Assembly: GCA_036245525.1 (NCBI GenBank)
Contig: BTPG01000006.1
Span: 75,002,727 to 75,066,726, forward strand
Length of the DNA stretch: 64,000 nt
Origin: Semisulcospira habei
Taxonomy: Eukaryota; Mollusca; Gastropoda; Semisulcospiridae
Direction of reading: 5' to 3'
A model generated the notes under the pieces. That model was not told the origin of the DNA. It saw only the letters and a list, made by a program, of their open reading frames with translations, and searched no databases. Of the stretch, positions 42,073 through 53,785 are shown in pieces. The position numbers and the translations under genes are program-made. The first letter of the stretch is position 1, and every line of letters begins with the position of its first letter.

Positions 42073-43809
42073 TAACATTTTTGCAATTTGCCAAACAGAT
42101 TTTAGTTTTTCCTTTATGCTTCTTCATTATTTTTATAAAAATAGTTTTCTTTGTAATCAAAAGATTGTTATGTTAGGCAACTCATCTGATCTCAATCGGG
42201 TTATGGCTAGGAATGCAAACAGAATTTCGTTTTGCATAGACATGAAACTTTTTTTTTAGACGTGTGTGCTTTTGACTGAGCTAGTGACTGTTGCCTTGTC
42301 ATAATTTAATATATTTGCATTTGAAATTTTCAGTTTCTGGTCTTGATTTTTTGTTTTGATGTGATGATTATATTACTAAATTCTATATCAGATTTTCATA
42401 TTTCACTTTTTTCAGTGTGCTTTCAAAATGACACATTTCAGATATTGCAATTGCATTGTACAGTATTATTTTGTGCATTTTTTCACCGAGATCTTGAGTA
42501 TTCATTTTACATGTGGGCATGAGATTCGCGCGAATCCACACGCAAGGTAATGATTTTGAAATTTAGCATAACCTTTTATTCATATTATTATTTGCTCATT
42601 TAAGATTGTTAAGATGTTATTATTCATCTAAATCATTATTTGCATGCAGTTTTGCACTAGCCAGATTCTGACCTTTATTTTGATATGTGAACCATATTGT
42701 TCTTGAGATCTGCAGATTTTACTGAAACATGCTTTCAGTTTTTGTATTTTTCTAATATCATTTAAAAAAAAAAATTATTCAGCTAAACCATTACTTGCAT
42801 TGCATTTTTAAGATTCTGGCCTTTCTTTTGATATGTGAACCATTTCTGTGTGTCCAATAGTTCTCGAGATATAAAGATTTGACTTGCACCTGGCTTTGTG
42901 TTACACTCTGTTCATTTTTGTACTGTTGCAAACTGGCATGGTTTAGATACTTTGAACCTTTATAATAGACATATTATTAGCCTTGAGTATACCCAAAAAA
43001 ATAGGCATGCATAGTGCAGTATCTTATGTGATATGCTTGATTTCCAGGCTAATATTTACATTAGACGATGAATGGTGGAGACCCCAAAGTGGCCGTTCGC
43101 GCAGTTTAACAAGGAAAAATGTGACTCGCAAGAGCACATTCAGGTTCACGTTATTCATACATTATTGTGGAGAAGGAGATTCAGTTAGTATTATATTCAT
43201 CTAAGTAGTAGTCTGCACTGTTTAAACACTGTAAGCAGTGTTGGCTGACAAAACTGTTACTGCTGAGGCATCAAACATGGACTTTTCTTACATTTGACCC
43301 GAAACGACAGAATGACACAATTTTCAAATCGCTGTAACTCAGAAACCGTTTAAGATATCTCCACAAAATTTTGCACGCAAGCTCATCTTGATGTTTACTT
43401 TCAGAAAACTTTAAAAATTGTATTGTCTTTTGAATCTAAAAAAATTACTGGGACAACCTACTGATTTGCTCAGCCCTGCTAGTGCTATGTTGAGTGGTAC
43501 ATTTGGCTGTTATGTTTCAATGTTTGCTTCTTTTTTTAAGGTATCACAGCTAAAAGGCCCACTACCGCTGTAACTGCTCAAAGATACACTTCCGTGACAG
43601 TAACACTAACGGAACACTAACGGAAGGTTACGAAATGCCACATACAGGCCTAGCTATGGTTCATTTATACACAGGACAATCCAGTTCAGCACACACAGTC
43701 TTTAAATATTAAGTAACCTGACAATGACTCCATTCTGTTATAGAAATATTTTAGTAATGGATGCATGTAGGGCAATGAAAATCGTTTCTTACCGAATGTG
43801 TTTGTATTT
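42073..43809. other. AT-rich, no gene recognised
   Basis: Contains a possible acceptor and short frame at about 43031-43204 (LIFTLDDEWWRPQSGRSRSL) that might be another exon, at low confidence. A direct ATTC/CTTTGATATGTGAACCAT repetition occurs near 42675 and 42833. Confidence 0.35.
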
Positions 43810-43916
43810 TTGGTCAGGCTGATTGATTGATTAGTTCAGGGTTTAACGTCCATGGCACCGAAGTGATAATGTACGGCCCTGATGGGCGGGTTATGGGGGA
43901 CAGGGAAATCTATTGC

Positions 43917-46900
43917 CAATACAATACAATAATACTTTATTAATCCCTCACGGGGAAATTCACTGTCTGCTCATACAACACATTTCATCATCATTCACTC
44001 ATTGTCAGAAAAAAAAAATTATACTGAAAGGGCTAGTACTAAACTGAAGAATGTTGACTGACACTATCTACTGATATTACTGTTGAAAAGGGTAACTTTT
44101 GCCTGAGGGACAAAAGAGTTGGCATAACGTGATGTACAACTTTTGGGTTCTCGAAGTCTGCCACTTCGTTCCGATACGTCTGCTGTCAAATTGATATCTA
44201 AGTGGATGTGTTTTGTGATCAAGAATGTCAGCCAATTCATAATCTGTCTGTTGTACAGTGTGTCCAAATTATCCTGTGCCCTACCAATCACCCCGCCCCC
44301 TTTCCGGATTACTTTGTTAAGGCGATCTTGATCTCTTTTACATAAATTTCTACCCCAGCACGTCAGTCCAAAAGTTCGAATGTTAACAATACTGGAGCAG
44401 TAAAACATTTGTAAAAGGTGAGTGCTTACTTGACATGATCTGAGCTTTCTCAAACAGTAAAGACGGGTATGCGTTTTTTTTCCACATAGCATCTGTGTTT
44501 TGTTTCCAGTTGAGCGCATTGTCAAAAAGAACACCTAAATACTTGTAGGACTCTACACGCTCAACTTCTGTTCCCTTGATGACAACAGGACCGGGATGCT
44601 GTTTGTTATTCCTGAAATCTATGACCATCTCATTTGTTTTGCCAACATGTAATTCAAGATAGTTTCTATTGCACCACTCTACAAAGTCATCGATCTCCTG
44701 TCGAAAGTGTCTGTCGTCCTCATCTGTAATCCGACCTGTCAGTGCCGTGTCGTCAGTGTATTTGTCCATGACACAGTCGTTATGAGTAGCTCTACAGTCT
44801 GCTGTGTACAAAGAAAACAAAAAAGGTGACAGGACAGTCCCCTGTGGTGCACCGGTGTTGGTAAAAAGTACATCTGAGATTAGATCCGAACTAATTCTGA
44901 CATACTGTGGGTGGTTAGTGAGATAGTCCAAAACCCAAAGAATGGTAGAGGCATTTATGTTCATGTGAACTAGTTTGGAGGCGAGTATGTGTGGCTGAAT
45001 GGCGTTTTTTCATTTTGCATGATGATGAGGATGATATGATGATGCCATGGAGGTCCATGTGGTTAGGGACTGCGTGACAGGGCTGCATTCCACGCTTCCT
45101 GTCATAAATATCCTGGCATCATCCCAGGCTCAGTTTTCACCTTATCATGTGTTGCCTACCATGTCCGCCTTGTGCATGCGGTCTCTGGTGCTGCATATGT
45201 CACCGGTGGTTGCATGCACAGGTGGGTTATCATCTGAAGCTGCAAGTGTATGTCAGAGGATCCCTGTGTTAGTTTTACCCCACAGGTGGAGTGTAAACAG
45301 ACCCAACCAAGTATGTAGAAAGTGCTTTAACAAAGTGGTTACTGTCCACCCTACTCCTGATGTCCTAGCATCTGCAGACTCTCGCCACCTGAAAGTCTCC
45401 TACTTAAATGCTCAGTCATGCAGGAACGTAACCACTGAGATTCATGATCTCATCATTGACAATGACCTTGACATTCTTCTGCTGGTTGAGACATGGCTAA
45501 AAGACCAAGGTGATGAGGCGTTTATAGCTGCTATGACACCTTCAGGCTTCAAAACTGTGTTATTTCCCCGTGCTGGACTTCGGGGTGGTGGAATTGCTGC
45601 CATCCACAGGAACTCGCTAGAGGGTTTTGTCAAGATGAGCAACCCTACCTTCACATCATTTGAAACTTTGGTCATGCACTTGTGCTGTCAGAATGCCTCA
45701 GCCTGACTTGCATGCATCTACCGCCCGCCACCTAGCAGGGCAAATAAGCTAACCACACGTACTTTTCTTCAGGAATTTCCTGACTTCTTGGACTCGGTCA
45801 TCAATAGAAAATGTGAGACAATCATCACAGGTGATTTTAACTTTCACCTTGATACTGACAACTGTGAGGTGCGCCAGCTGAAGCAGATTTTCGCCGATCG
45901 TAATTTAGTTCTACTTGTCAGCGTGTCAACTCACCGCTGTGGTCATACTTCAGATGGAGTCCTGGTCGGGGAGGGAACTAACATTGTTAACCACCTCACT
46001 GTCGATGACACTGTCCTCTCCGATCACAAAATTGTCTCTTGCACATTGAAACTCACCAAGCTTCCTCGTCCTAAAGTTCTGATGACATCAAGGAACTTAA
46101 AGCGCATGAATGTGTCTGATTTCAAAGCAGATGTTAGACTAGTGGCATCCTCTCTGGCTGATTGTCCAAATGATGCTCTCGTGGAGAACTACAACAAGTC
46201 GCTTCGTAATGTCCTTGATTGCCACGCGCCCCTCAGGTCCAGGCGTATAACTACTATAATGTCGCGTCCGTCCGCTCCGTAGATCACTGATACCGTCACA
46301 GAGACGAGAAGCTTGAACGACGTAGACTTGAGCACCAGTGGCGGGCTAGTCGGCTCACAATCCATCGTGAGCTCTACACACACCAGCGTAACCATGTCAA
46401 GTTAGTGGAACAGGCTGCCCGCAGGGAATTCTACAGCGCTAGAGTCTGCAGCTGTTCCTCTAGCAAGCAGTTGTATGCAGCATGCAGTGAGCTGCTTGGT
46501 AAACAGAAAGGGCCTGTACTTCCTACTAACATACCTGCAGCTGAACTACCTGACAGATTCTGTGTGTACTTTGATGATAAAATCAGCAAAATTCGGGATG
46601 ACCTTGACGTCTGGGCTGGCAACACAACGTTTCATTCATTTGTTGGTGTTTGTCAGAATTCTGTCCTGTAACAGAGCAGTTTGTGTCTGAACTCATCACC
46701 AAATCCCCATGTAAGTCATGTGTGCTTGACCCACTTCCCACAGATTTACTAAGAGACTGTGTGGATCTGATTCCTGCGATTACACGCGTTATCAACAATT
46801 CCTTGACGTCTGGCGCTGTACCTCCTCAGTTCAAGCAGGCTGTTGTCACACCATTGTTAAAGAAACCTGGACTAGACCAAAATGGCTTGAAAAACTTTCG

Positions 46901-48600
46901 TCCTGTTTCCAACCTCCCATTTATTTCTAAGTTGTTAGAAAAGGCTGTCTTGCAACAGCTTTTGGATCATGTGTCAAGAAATCACCTGCTAGAGTTGTAT
47001 CAGTCCGCTTACCGCATGAATCGTAGCTGTGAGTGTGAAACAGCTCTTCTTCGTGTGACCAACAGCCTGCTTACTTCTGCTGATGAGGGACGTGTGTCAC
47101 TCTTGTCATTATTGGACCTGTCTTCGGCGTTCGACACGCTCGACCACAACATCCTTCTGAATAGATTTAGTGTGTGGCGGACGAGTCCTTGGCTGGTTCT
47201 CCTCATATTTGTTCGACAGGTTCCAACGTGTCATTATCCAGAATTCTACTTCCGCTCCCATCCTTCTGAGATATGGCGTACCCCAGGGCTCAGTTCTCGG
47301 ACCGGTCTTGTTTTCTTTGTACACCCAGCCTGTCTCTGAGGTGATTGCCAGTAAAGGATGTGAACATCACAAATATGCCGATGACACACAGCTGAAGAAA
47401 GACGCTCTTCAAACAGTTCCTGTCTCTTCAGCATGACATGGAACAATGTATAGAAGCTGCTAAGGACTGGATGACAGACAACAAGCTAAAGCTCAATGAA
47501 GGGACAACAGATGACATTGTGGTAGGCACTCGCTCCAGGGTGAGTGTCTCCCACGATGAGTCCTTGATCGTTTGTGGACAGGACATCCCTCTAAAGAAAT
47601 GTGTGAAAAACCTAGTTGTTTACATTGACAATGTTCTGTCCATGAACGATCATGTGTCTCACCTGTCCCGCTGCTGCTATCTTGAGCTCAGGAGGCTTAG
47701 CTCTGTTAGACACTACCTTACTGACGATGCCTGTAAGCAAATTGCATGTTCACAGATTTTGTCAAGGCTTGACTACTGTAACTCTGTAATGTCAGGTATG
47801 TCAAACGAACTGCTCTACAGGTTCCAGAAGATTCAAAACCATGTAGCCAGACTTGTACAGTTGAAAAAATCGAAGCGTGACCACATCATCTCCTTGCTTA
47901 AGCAGTTACACTGGCTTCCTGTGAAGTTCAGAATTCAATACAAAATTGCTTTCTTCGTTTTTCAGGCCTTTGATAAGACGCTCCCGGTATACTTGTCCTC
48001 CAGTCTCCTTGTCTATACACCAGGCAGAGTATTGCGCTCCAACACTGATGACAGAATATTGACTATCCCCAGTGTGTCCTTAAAAACCTTTGGACAGCGG
48101 TCCTTTTTTTTCCAAGCTCCCAAAGTGTAAAATGGTCTTCCCCATGATATTCGCCATGCACCATCTTTGGCCATTTTCAGGGCTAGATTGAAAACATATT
48201 TTTTCAAACTGGCCTTTGAAAGGGATTGATCAACCCTATGTTTTCCCATCAACATGTATATATCTGATCAGGCTCTTGACATGTTATGTTTATTATTTTA
48301 GTACTGTGTCAGTGTGCATGAATGATTGTGTTTTTGTACGTTGTCAGTACTTTAGTTAGTTAATTTCAATTGGTTAGATTATCTATTTAATGTAAAGCGC
48401 TCTGAGCCTTATTATTATTGTTATTATTATTAAAAGCAGACGAAAAGTCATAGAACAGTAGTCGAATGGACACTCCTGGTTTTTCTAAATGAGAGTAGAT
48501 GTTGTTTTTACAACATGCGAAGTGGCATCATCAACACCTCTTTGCCTTCTGTAAGCAAACTGAAAGGGGTCCATAAAATCTGAAACCTGTATTTGAAAAT
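43917..48600 (-). mobile_element. Rex1/CR1-like LINE (minus), itself interrupted
   Basis: Two blocks belong to one element: about 48435-48600 (reads DPFQFAYRRQRGVDDATSH... ending YDFSSAF) and 43917-45011 (continues NAIQPHILASKLVHMN, then APQGTVLSPFLFSLYT, YTDDTALTG, FRNNKQHPGPVVIKGTEVE, YKYLGVLFDN, ending SFVPQAKVTLFNSNISR). The 3' end has GTGAATTTCCCCGTGAGGGA, TTAATAAAGTA and an AATAC tail. The RT core is YTDD rather than the usual YADD, and a frameshift lies near 44460. It is 5'-truncated in the RT. The Rex1/Babar-like label rests on the tail and C-terminus only. Confidence 0.8.
45012..48434 (+). mobile_element. L2/CR1-type LINE (plus), near full length but frameshifted
   Basis: The endonuclease runs from about 45397 (VSYLNAQSCRN; LLVETWL; ITGDFNFH at about 45826; LSDHKIVS at about 46017) with stops near 45705 and 46280. 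The RT spans about 46650-47440: CKSCVLDPLPTDLL; NFRPVSNLPFISKLLEK; LDLSSAFDTLDH; a frameshift near 47180; YGVPQGSVLGPVLFSLYT; and an intact YADDTQL. The C-terminal part is open from 47438 to 48130 (AKDWMTDNKLKLNEG; SRLDYCNSVMSG; HWLPVKFRIQYKI). The 3' end is TGTAAAGCGCTCTGAGCCTT plus ATT repeats to 48434. It lacks a convincing ORF1; about 350 bp precede the endonuclease. It sits inside the minus LINE. Confidence 0.88.
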
Positions 48601-49181
48601 GTATGTACAACCTGAACACTGATCAACTCAGGCGCACTCCAACTTTGCCACTTGATTTACCAGGACCTTTCAACTGACATGCTATTGAACAAACCCGTCT
48701 TTCCCCCTGGATTGCGAGTCCAGCTACCGGGGCCAGGACGGGGATTGGAACCCATGACCCGGCAATTCCCTTCACTCTCCTGCTCCGACGCTTAACCACC
48801 TGAGCTATTTCAGACTCTTGGTCAGGCTGGTGTCTTGACACAAAATTTATTTGTCATCCCACTTCGATTCCTTCCTTCGAAAACTCCTATCACCCATGCC
48901 TCTGTCACCACCTGCTCCATACCCAACCGACTCCCCTCCCCCTGGCTCACTGACGACATAGCTGAGGCCAAGCGTGAGCACCGACAAGTGGAACGTCACT
49001 GGAGCTCATCTGACTTCACCATTCACAGACAGATCTTCCAAACCAATAGATGCAAAGTCTGCAAAATGATCTCCAACTCCAAACGTAAACACCTCAAAAC
49101 AAAATCCTGGAATCCACTTCTTTCAAAACCCTCTATGCTACCATGAACACACTCCTAGGCACTTCTAAAGACTCTCCTCTC

Positions 49182-49591
49182 CCCAACATACACAGCCCCA
49201 CCCGGGTCTGCCCTGGGGGACTTGGGTGGGGTTAGGTATTTTTTAGTTCCCAGGGTCACCCTGGTCAGCCCCACAGGGTGGGTTTATCTCCCTATTCTGG
49301 GGCATGTGTTTCTGTCTACCCTTTGTCCATTCACCTGTATTTGTCTTTTTAAAACTCTCCCTACTGTCTGCACTGCCTGTAGCTCTTGATATTGGATGTG
49401 TGTTGCTAAATGGTCTTAGCTTTATTTAGGCCCATGTGTTAGGTTTATTTAATGTATTTGACCGGCTGGCGACATACATTCAATGTTTTGTTTAGTATTT
49501 TTTCACAAGCAGTGCAGGCACGTCCTGAGAAAGCCTTGTTGCTGTCGGGACGTTAAGCAATGTACAATCAATCAATCCCAACATACACAGC
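49182..49591 (+). mobile_element. ~380-bp SINE-like retroposon, copy 1
   Basis: The 15-bp duplication CCCAACATACACAGC lies at 49182-49196 and 49577-49591. The 380-bp insert begins CCCACCCGGGTCTGCCCTGG and ends GACGTTAAGCAATGTACAATC with (AATC)n. No reading frame and no tRNA A/B boxes were seen. The start can fold (CCCACCC / GGGTGGG). A second copy with the same ends is at 61784-62168. Long target duplications and a tetranucleotide tail indicate LINE-mediated retroposition. Confidence 0.85.
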
Positions 49592-50982
49592 AAAGAAGAA
49601 CTCCCGTCCGCCTTTTCCACCTATTTTTCTGACAAAATCCAAACTCTGCGCAACACACTCGATACTCTGCCTTCTCCGCCTTGTCCTCCCGAACCCCCCC
49701 CCCCCCCTTTTTCCGGCACTCCCCTCTCGTTTTTCCGCTCCGTCTCTCGGGATGAAATCCTCAAGACCATAAAGTCCATGCCTTTCAAAATCTGCAAACT
49801 TGACCCTCTCCCAGCTTCTCTCTATCGGGATGGCCTTCCAAAACTTTGCCCTTTATTAACGACATGATCAACACATCTCTAGAGAATGGTTCCGTCCCCG
49901 ATATATTTTCAAGTCCGCCATCGTGTGTCCTCTCCTCAAAAAACAACCTCGACCCAAACGAACTAAAGAACTATCGCCCAGTCTCCAATCTCTTTCCTGT
50001 CCAAGCTTCTTGAGAAGGTTGTTCTCAACCTCCACCTCACCGACAACAACCTCTTCAGTCCCTTCCAGTCTGCCTATCGCAAACATCACAGCACTGAAAC
50101 AGCCCTTCTACATATCCTAAACGACCTGCTCCTCTCCACCGACTCGGGCAACATCTCCCTTCTTACGCTACTCAATCTCTGCCGCCTTCGACACTATAGA
50201 TCACTCTATCCTCCTCCACCGCCTTCACCACTCCTTTGGCATCACTGACTCTGCTCACTCCTGGTTTCTCTCCTACCTCTCCGACAGACAGCAGTCTGTC
50301 ACCATCGACAGCGTCTCCTCCAACCCAACCCTGTGGAGTTTCACAGGGGTCCGTCATGGGCCGGTCCTTTTCACACTCTACACCTCTCCCCTGTCTAACA
50401 TCATCCAGTCTCATCACATATACCACCACCTCTACGCTGACGACTCGCAACTACTAGACAAAGACAAACTCGACAACACTCGGTCACTACTGACTGGCAC
50501 GGCTGATGGCTACGAAGACGTGAAAAACTGGATGACAGCAAACAAGCTTAAACTGAACGACGACAAAACGGAAGCCATGCTGGTACTGGTAGGCACTCGC
50601 CAGAAACTCTCCCAGCTCCATCCCTCTCTCCACCTTCAACTCGACAGCACCGCCATCTCCCTCTCTGACTAGGCCAAGAACCTCGGCGTTATCCTCGATT
50701 CCTCTCTTTCCATGACCAGATTCGTCTGCGCCACGGCCCAGGCATGCTATTTCCACCTCCGTCGCATCAGTCAGATCAGAAAATACCTCACCACTGAAGC
50801 TGCCACCAAACTTGCCGTCTCTCTCATCTTATCTCGCATCGACTATTGCAACTCTCTCCTTTCCGGCCTCCCTCCCTTCACCATTTTCACTCTCCAGCGT
50901 GTCCAGAACAATGCTGCCCGCCTCATCCTCAGAAAGAAAAAATCTGACCACATCACTCCCCTGCTCAAACTCCTTCACTGGC

Positions 50983-51022
50983 GAAGCAGGAGAGCGAAGG
51001 GAATTGCCGGGTCATGGGTTCC
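50983..51022 (+). other. 40-nt patch of SINE head inside LINE coding sequence
   Basis: GAAGCAGGAGAGCGAAGGGA and the following bases to GGGTTCC match the SINE head at 48744-48787 (inverted) at about 38 of 40 positions. They carry that copy's diagnostic bases (AATTGCC, TCATGGG, TTCC). The related LINE at 47917 has CTTCCTGTGAAGTTCAGAATTC here. Confidence 0.75.
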
Positions 51023-51203
51023 AATACAAGATTCTGTCTCTCTGCTACAAATCCCTGAACAACATTGCTTCTGCCTATCTCTCCAACTTACTTCACCCCT
51101 ACATTCCTTCCTGCTCCTTCTGAGCCTCTCCGCCTGCACATCCCCCACACCAAACTCAGCACTTTCGGCCCCCGCTCCTTCTCTGTCTATGGTCCATCCA
51201 CCT

Positions 51204-51423
51204 TTAATCCTTATCATTCGGAATACACCCGTGTGTGAAATAAGTTTGAACAAAATAGTTCACGGGTAGTGCCAGAATAGCTTGGCGCCTCTAGGCGCCA
51301 AGCTATTCTGGCACCACCCTTGAACTAAAGCCGTTGATCTATATCCTTATCTGTAAGTACTATAATGTAGCTTGCGGCAGTGTGCAAATGTGAAGCTTTC
51401 AGCCTCAGTATGATATGGGTTAA
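51204..51423. mobile_element. Hairpin MITE, family 1, copy d
   Basis: TTAA at 51204-51207 and 51420-51423; ends TCCTTATCATTC and GATATGGG. The hairpin 51257-51326 has arms AGTTCACGGGTAGTGCC...GGCGCC with a short CTCTA-type loop. It marks the 3' break of the L2-type LINE. Confidence 0.75.
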
Positions 51424-52120
51424 CCCTCTCCCACTCTCTCTCCTCCTAAGGAGATCTCCCCTTTCTAATATATATGCACAGAAAAAGGTTTTATTGTGAG
51501 GGAATTTTTTAGGAAAACAGCAAGGTTTTTGTGTAAGGTTTGATGTCCGATACCCGACATACTTTCGCGTTCTTTTGCCAATTTCTTAAAAACCTGCAGT
51601 ACCTATCTTTTGCTTCCGTATTTATTTATTTGTCATATCAAGTAGAATTCAATTCACCATGACACTGGTTCTGATTTATTACTTTGTTTTGTACTGTGTC
51701 TGTCCTCAATGTGTGACCACCTTTTGGCACTCAATCATTATAAATGGAGGGGAGGGGGGGGTTCAGAAGTATGACAGAATTTGAGAATGTTAACTTTTTT
51801 TTTTTTTGGTCTTGAAATAATGTATAACTATGAGTGCCAGTAATAAAGAAAATATGGACTGAACATGTCCTTCCGCCGGGGAATTGTGATTAAAAAAAAA
51901 AAAAAATCAGCCAGCCATTCTAAAGATCAATAGCACAAGCAGCAAATAAATAAGTACAAACATCACGAGCAGCACGCGCACACAAAAACAAGCGGCGCAG
52001 ATTGGAGGTCAGCTCAAGCGGTTTGGCTCATTGGCTATCGGCGAAAAAGCAGTCGGACTCCAGTAGAACAAGTGTTTTTGAGAGAAAAACATCCGTCCCA
52101 GAATCTCTGCAGTCCATCAC
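51424..52120. other. No gene recognised
   Basis: AT-rich spacer with homopolymer tracts; nothing supportable. Confidence 0.4.
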
Positions 52121-52125
52121 ATACT

Positions 52126-52205
52126 TTAACTCATTCGAGACGTGCTGCCTCCGGATACGTGGCATACGCCATGTATCCGGAGGCGGCATGTCTCGAATGA
52201 GTTAA
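52126..52205. mobile_element. 80-bp TTAA-flanked palindromic MITE, family 2
   Basis: TTAACTCATTCGAGACGTGC to its complement GTCTCGAATGAGTTAA. The whole 80 bp is an almost perfect palindrome, with inner arms CCTCCGGATAC/GTATCCGGAGG. A second copy lies at about 57177-57257. Confidence 0.75.
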
Positions 52206-52507
52206 ACACGGCTGTGATAAGTACATCGCAAAGCTGCAGGTGTACTAGTTTACCAAGAGTACAAGGGGGTATGATGGGGTGAGCTGCTTGTTACGTCAAG
52301 CTTCACGATTGGACACTTACTTTTTTTCTCAAGATTTGTCTGTCTTGACAGACGGCTTCTATTTTTTTCTGTCCCTGTCAAAATTTGTCTGTCAAATATG
52401 GAGAATTTTCTGTTCACGGAATGCATGATTAAAAGTGCATGGTGCAACTAGACCCTTAACCTCAGAAACATGATGTAACTGTAAGCTTGACAAAAATCTT
52501 TGGCTGA
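52206..52507. other. No gene recognised
   Basis: Short spacer; no supportable feature. Confidence 0.4.
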
Positions 52508-52516
52508 AGTCCCATA

Positions 52517-52817
52517 AGTTGGTTGTTTAGTTTAGGGTTTAACGTCCATGGCACCGAGTTTGTGGGTTATGGCGGACAGGGAAATCTGTTGCGTATGGAG
52601 TATGTCCTGAACATTGATCAGTTCAGGTGCACTGCAACCGTGTCACTTTGATTCACCTGGACCTTTCAACGGACATGCTATTGAACAAGCCCATCTTTTT
52701 TCCCAGGATTGCAAGTCCAGCTACCGGAGCCAGGCTGGGGACTTGAACCCACGACTCGGCGATTCCCTTCGCTCTCTTGCTCCGACGCTTAACCACATGA
52801 GCTATTGTGGACTCTTG
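52517..52817 (-). mobile_element. tRNA-derived SINE with an internal deletion
   Basis: The 9-bp duplication AGTCCCATA is at 52508-52516 and 52818-52826. Compared with the copy at 26.3 kb it lacks about 35 bp between GGCACCGAG and GGGTTATGG (about 52557). The B box is decayed (GGTTCAAGTCC). Orientation minus. Confidence 0.85.
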
Positions 52818-52829
52818 AGTCCCATAGTC

Positions 52830-53540
52830 AAAGTGGCTCATAAATAAATATCTTGATTGATTGTTGAAAGAACACAAATTTCAGAAACAAAATGTACATA
52901 TAGTGGCAGGGAAGGTGTTACATACGCAAGTTTAAGCCTCTACCAGCGAAGTGGCTATACCACTGTGTATGTAGAACTTTACCAGTACTTAGAAGAAAGG
53001 GAGGAGGGATAATAAATTTAGTATACTAATACTAATAGAATTTGATGTAGGTAAAATGCCATAAGCGTTTCATTCAAAGATTTTCTCAAATAGTTACTTA
53101 GGTCCTGCTTTTCATGGGCAGTCACCTATGTCACTTTTGCAATAGTGATAGTGTGGTTTTATGTACTACAGCCAACAATTTTGTTTTGCTTACAGCTTCC
53201 CCGCAGCATCAATTGAACCTGAAGTTTTTTCAACGTTTGTGACGTAGTTTGTTCACCTCTCACTATTTACTGACATAGCGGTAATGTCACTTTTCAGTAG
53301 TGTGAAGTGATTGTAAATAGAGGTAATTGTATAGGTTTCGTAGAAATGAGTACAGTTGAGTATAGTTTTTGTTGTTTTATGAACTCCATGGGATGATAAC
53401 AAATTAATTTTAGCCACATTTTGAGCTAGTCTGTGATTTTGGAATTGTAATGTGCTAGGCCGTAGGATCGAAAATGGCAGGCTAGTACATAGTCCCACAT
53501 CAATTTTTATGCTGAGAAAAGGTGTAGGTTTATTTTTAGC
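52830..53540. other. No gene recognised
   Basis: AT-rich DNA without coding signal. Confidence 0.4.
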
Positions 53541-53546
53541 ATAAAT

Positions 53547-53785
53547 CAGGGGCGGATCAGTTCCTTCCAGAAAGGGGGGGGGGGGGCTTTCCAGCTTTTT
53601 GTTTGGAACCCATTCACTTCAGACAGAGGCGGGCGGGGGGGGGGGGGGGGGGGGGGGGGAGTGAAAGTAGCCTTTCCAATGACAATTGTCCAAACATTGA
53701 TAGCTTTTTAAAGTATTTTTTTTTTTTTGGGGGGGGGGGTCCGGAAGCTTTAGACTTCCCTCTCCTTTCCCCGGATCCACCCCTG
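53547..53785. mobile_element. hAT-like MITE with poly-G interior
   Basis: Termini CAGGGGCGGATC and GGATCCACCCCTG are inverted repeats of the hAT-MITE type. The interior has three G-runs (about 53575-53586, 53635-53659, 53730-53739). No exact 8-bp flanking duplication was found. Confidence 0.55.

Larger units (their letters stand above)
43822..48817 (-). mobile_element. tRNA-derived SINE split by a 4.7-kb nested insertion
   Basis: The 12-bp duplication TTGGTCAGGCTG at 43810-43821 and 48818-48829 flanks the whole nest. SINE tail and body (GTTTAACGTCCATGGCACCG) occupy 43822-43916; the rest of the body and the tRNA-like head occupy about 48601-48817. Compared with the intact copy at 26.3 kb, the break falls just after CTATTGCC. 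The head has a mutated B box (GGTTCCAATCC). Confidence 0.85.
48830..51203 (+). pseudogene. L2-type LINE, truncated at both ends and interrupted
   Basis: Pieces in order: a linker (LPSPWLTDDIAEAKREHRQV, about 48937), an insert at 49197-49576, RT remnants in several frames (HSWFLSYLSDRQQSVTI at about 50253; YADDSQLL at about 50432; VKNWMTANKLKLNDDKTEAM), and a longer open stretch at 50712-50983 (ACYFHLRRISQIRKYLT; SRIDYCNSLLSG; NNAARLILRK). After HW at 50982, about 40 nt are SINE head sequence, then the LINE resumes in another frame (YKILSLCYKSLNNIASAYLS). It stops at about 51203 (FGPRSFSVYGPS), where a MITE begins. The missing 3' end is of the type preserved at 10326-10614. Confidence 0.85.

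Noticed and set aside
45012..48434. Long target duplication for the inner plus-strand LINE
   Set aside because: Only a few shared bases at the junction; the insertion is inferred from the restored reading frame instead.
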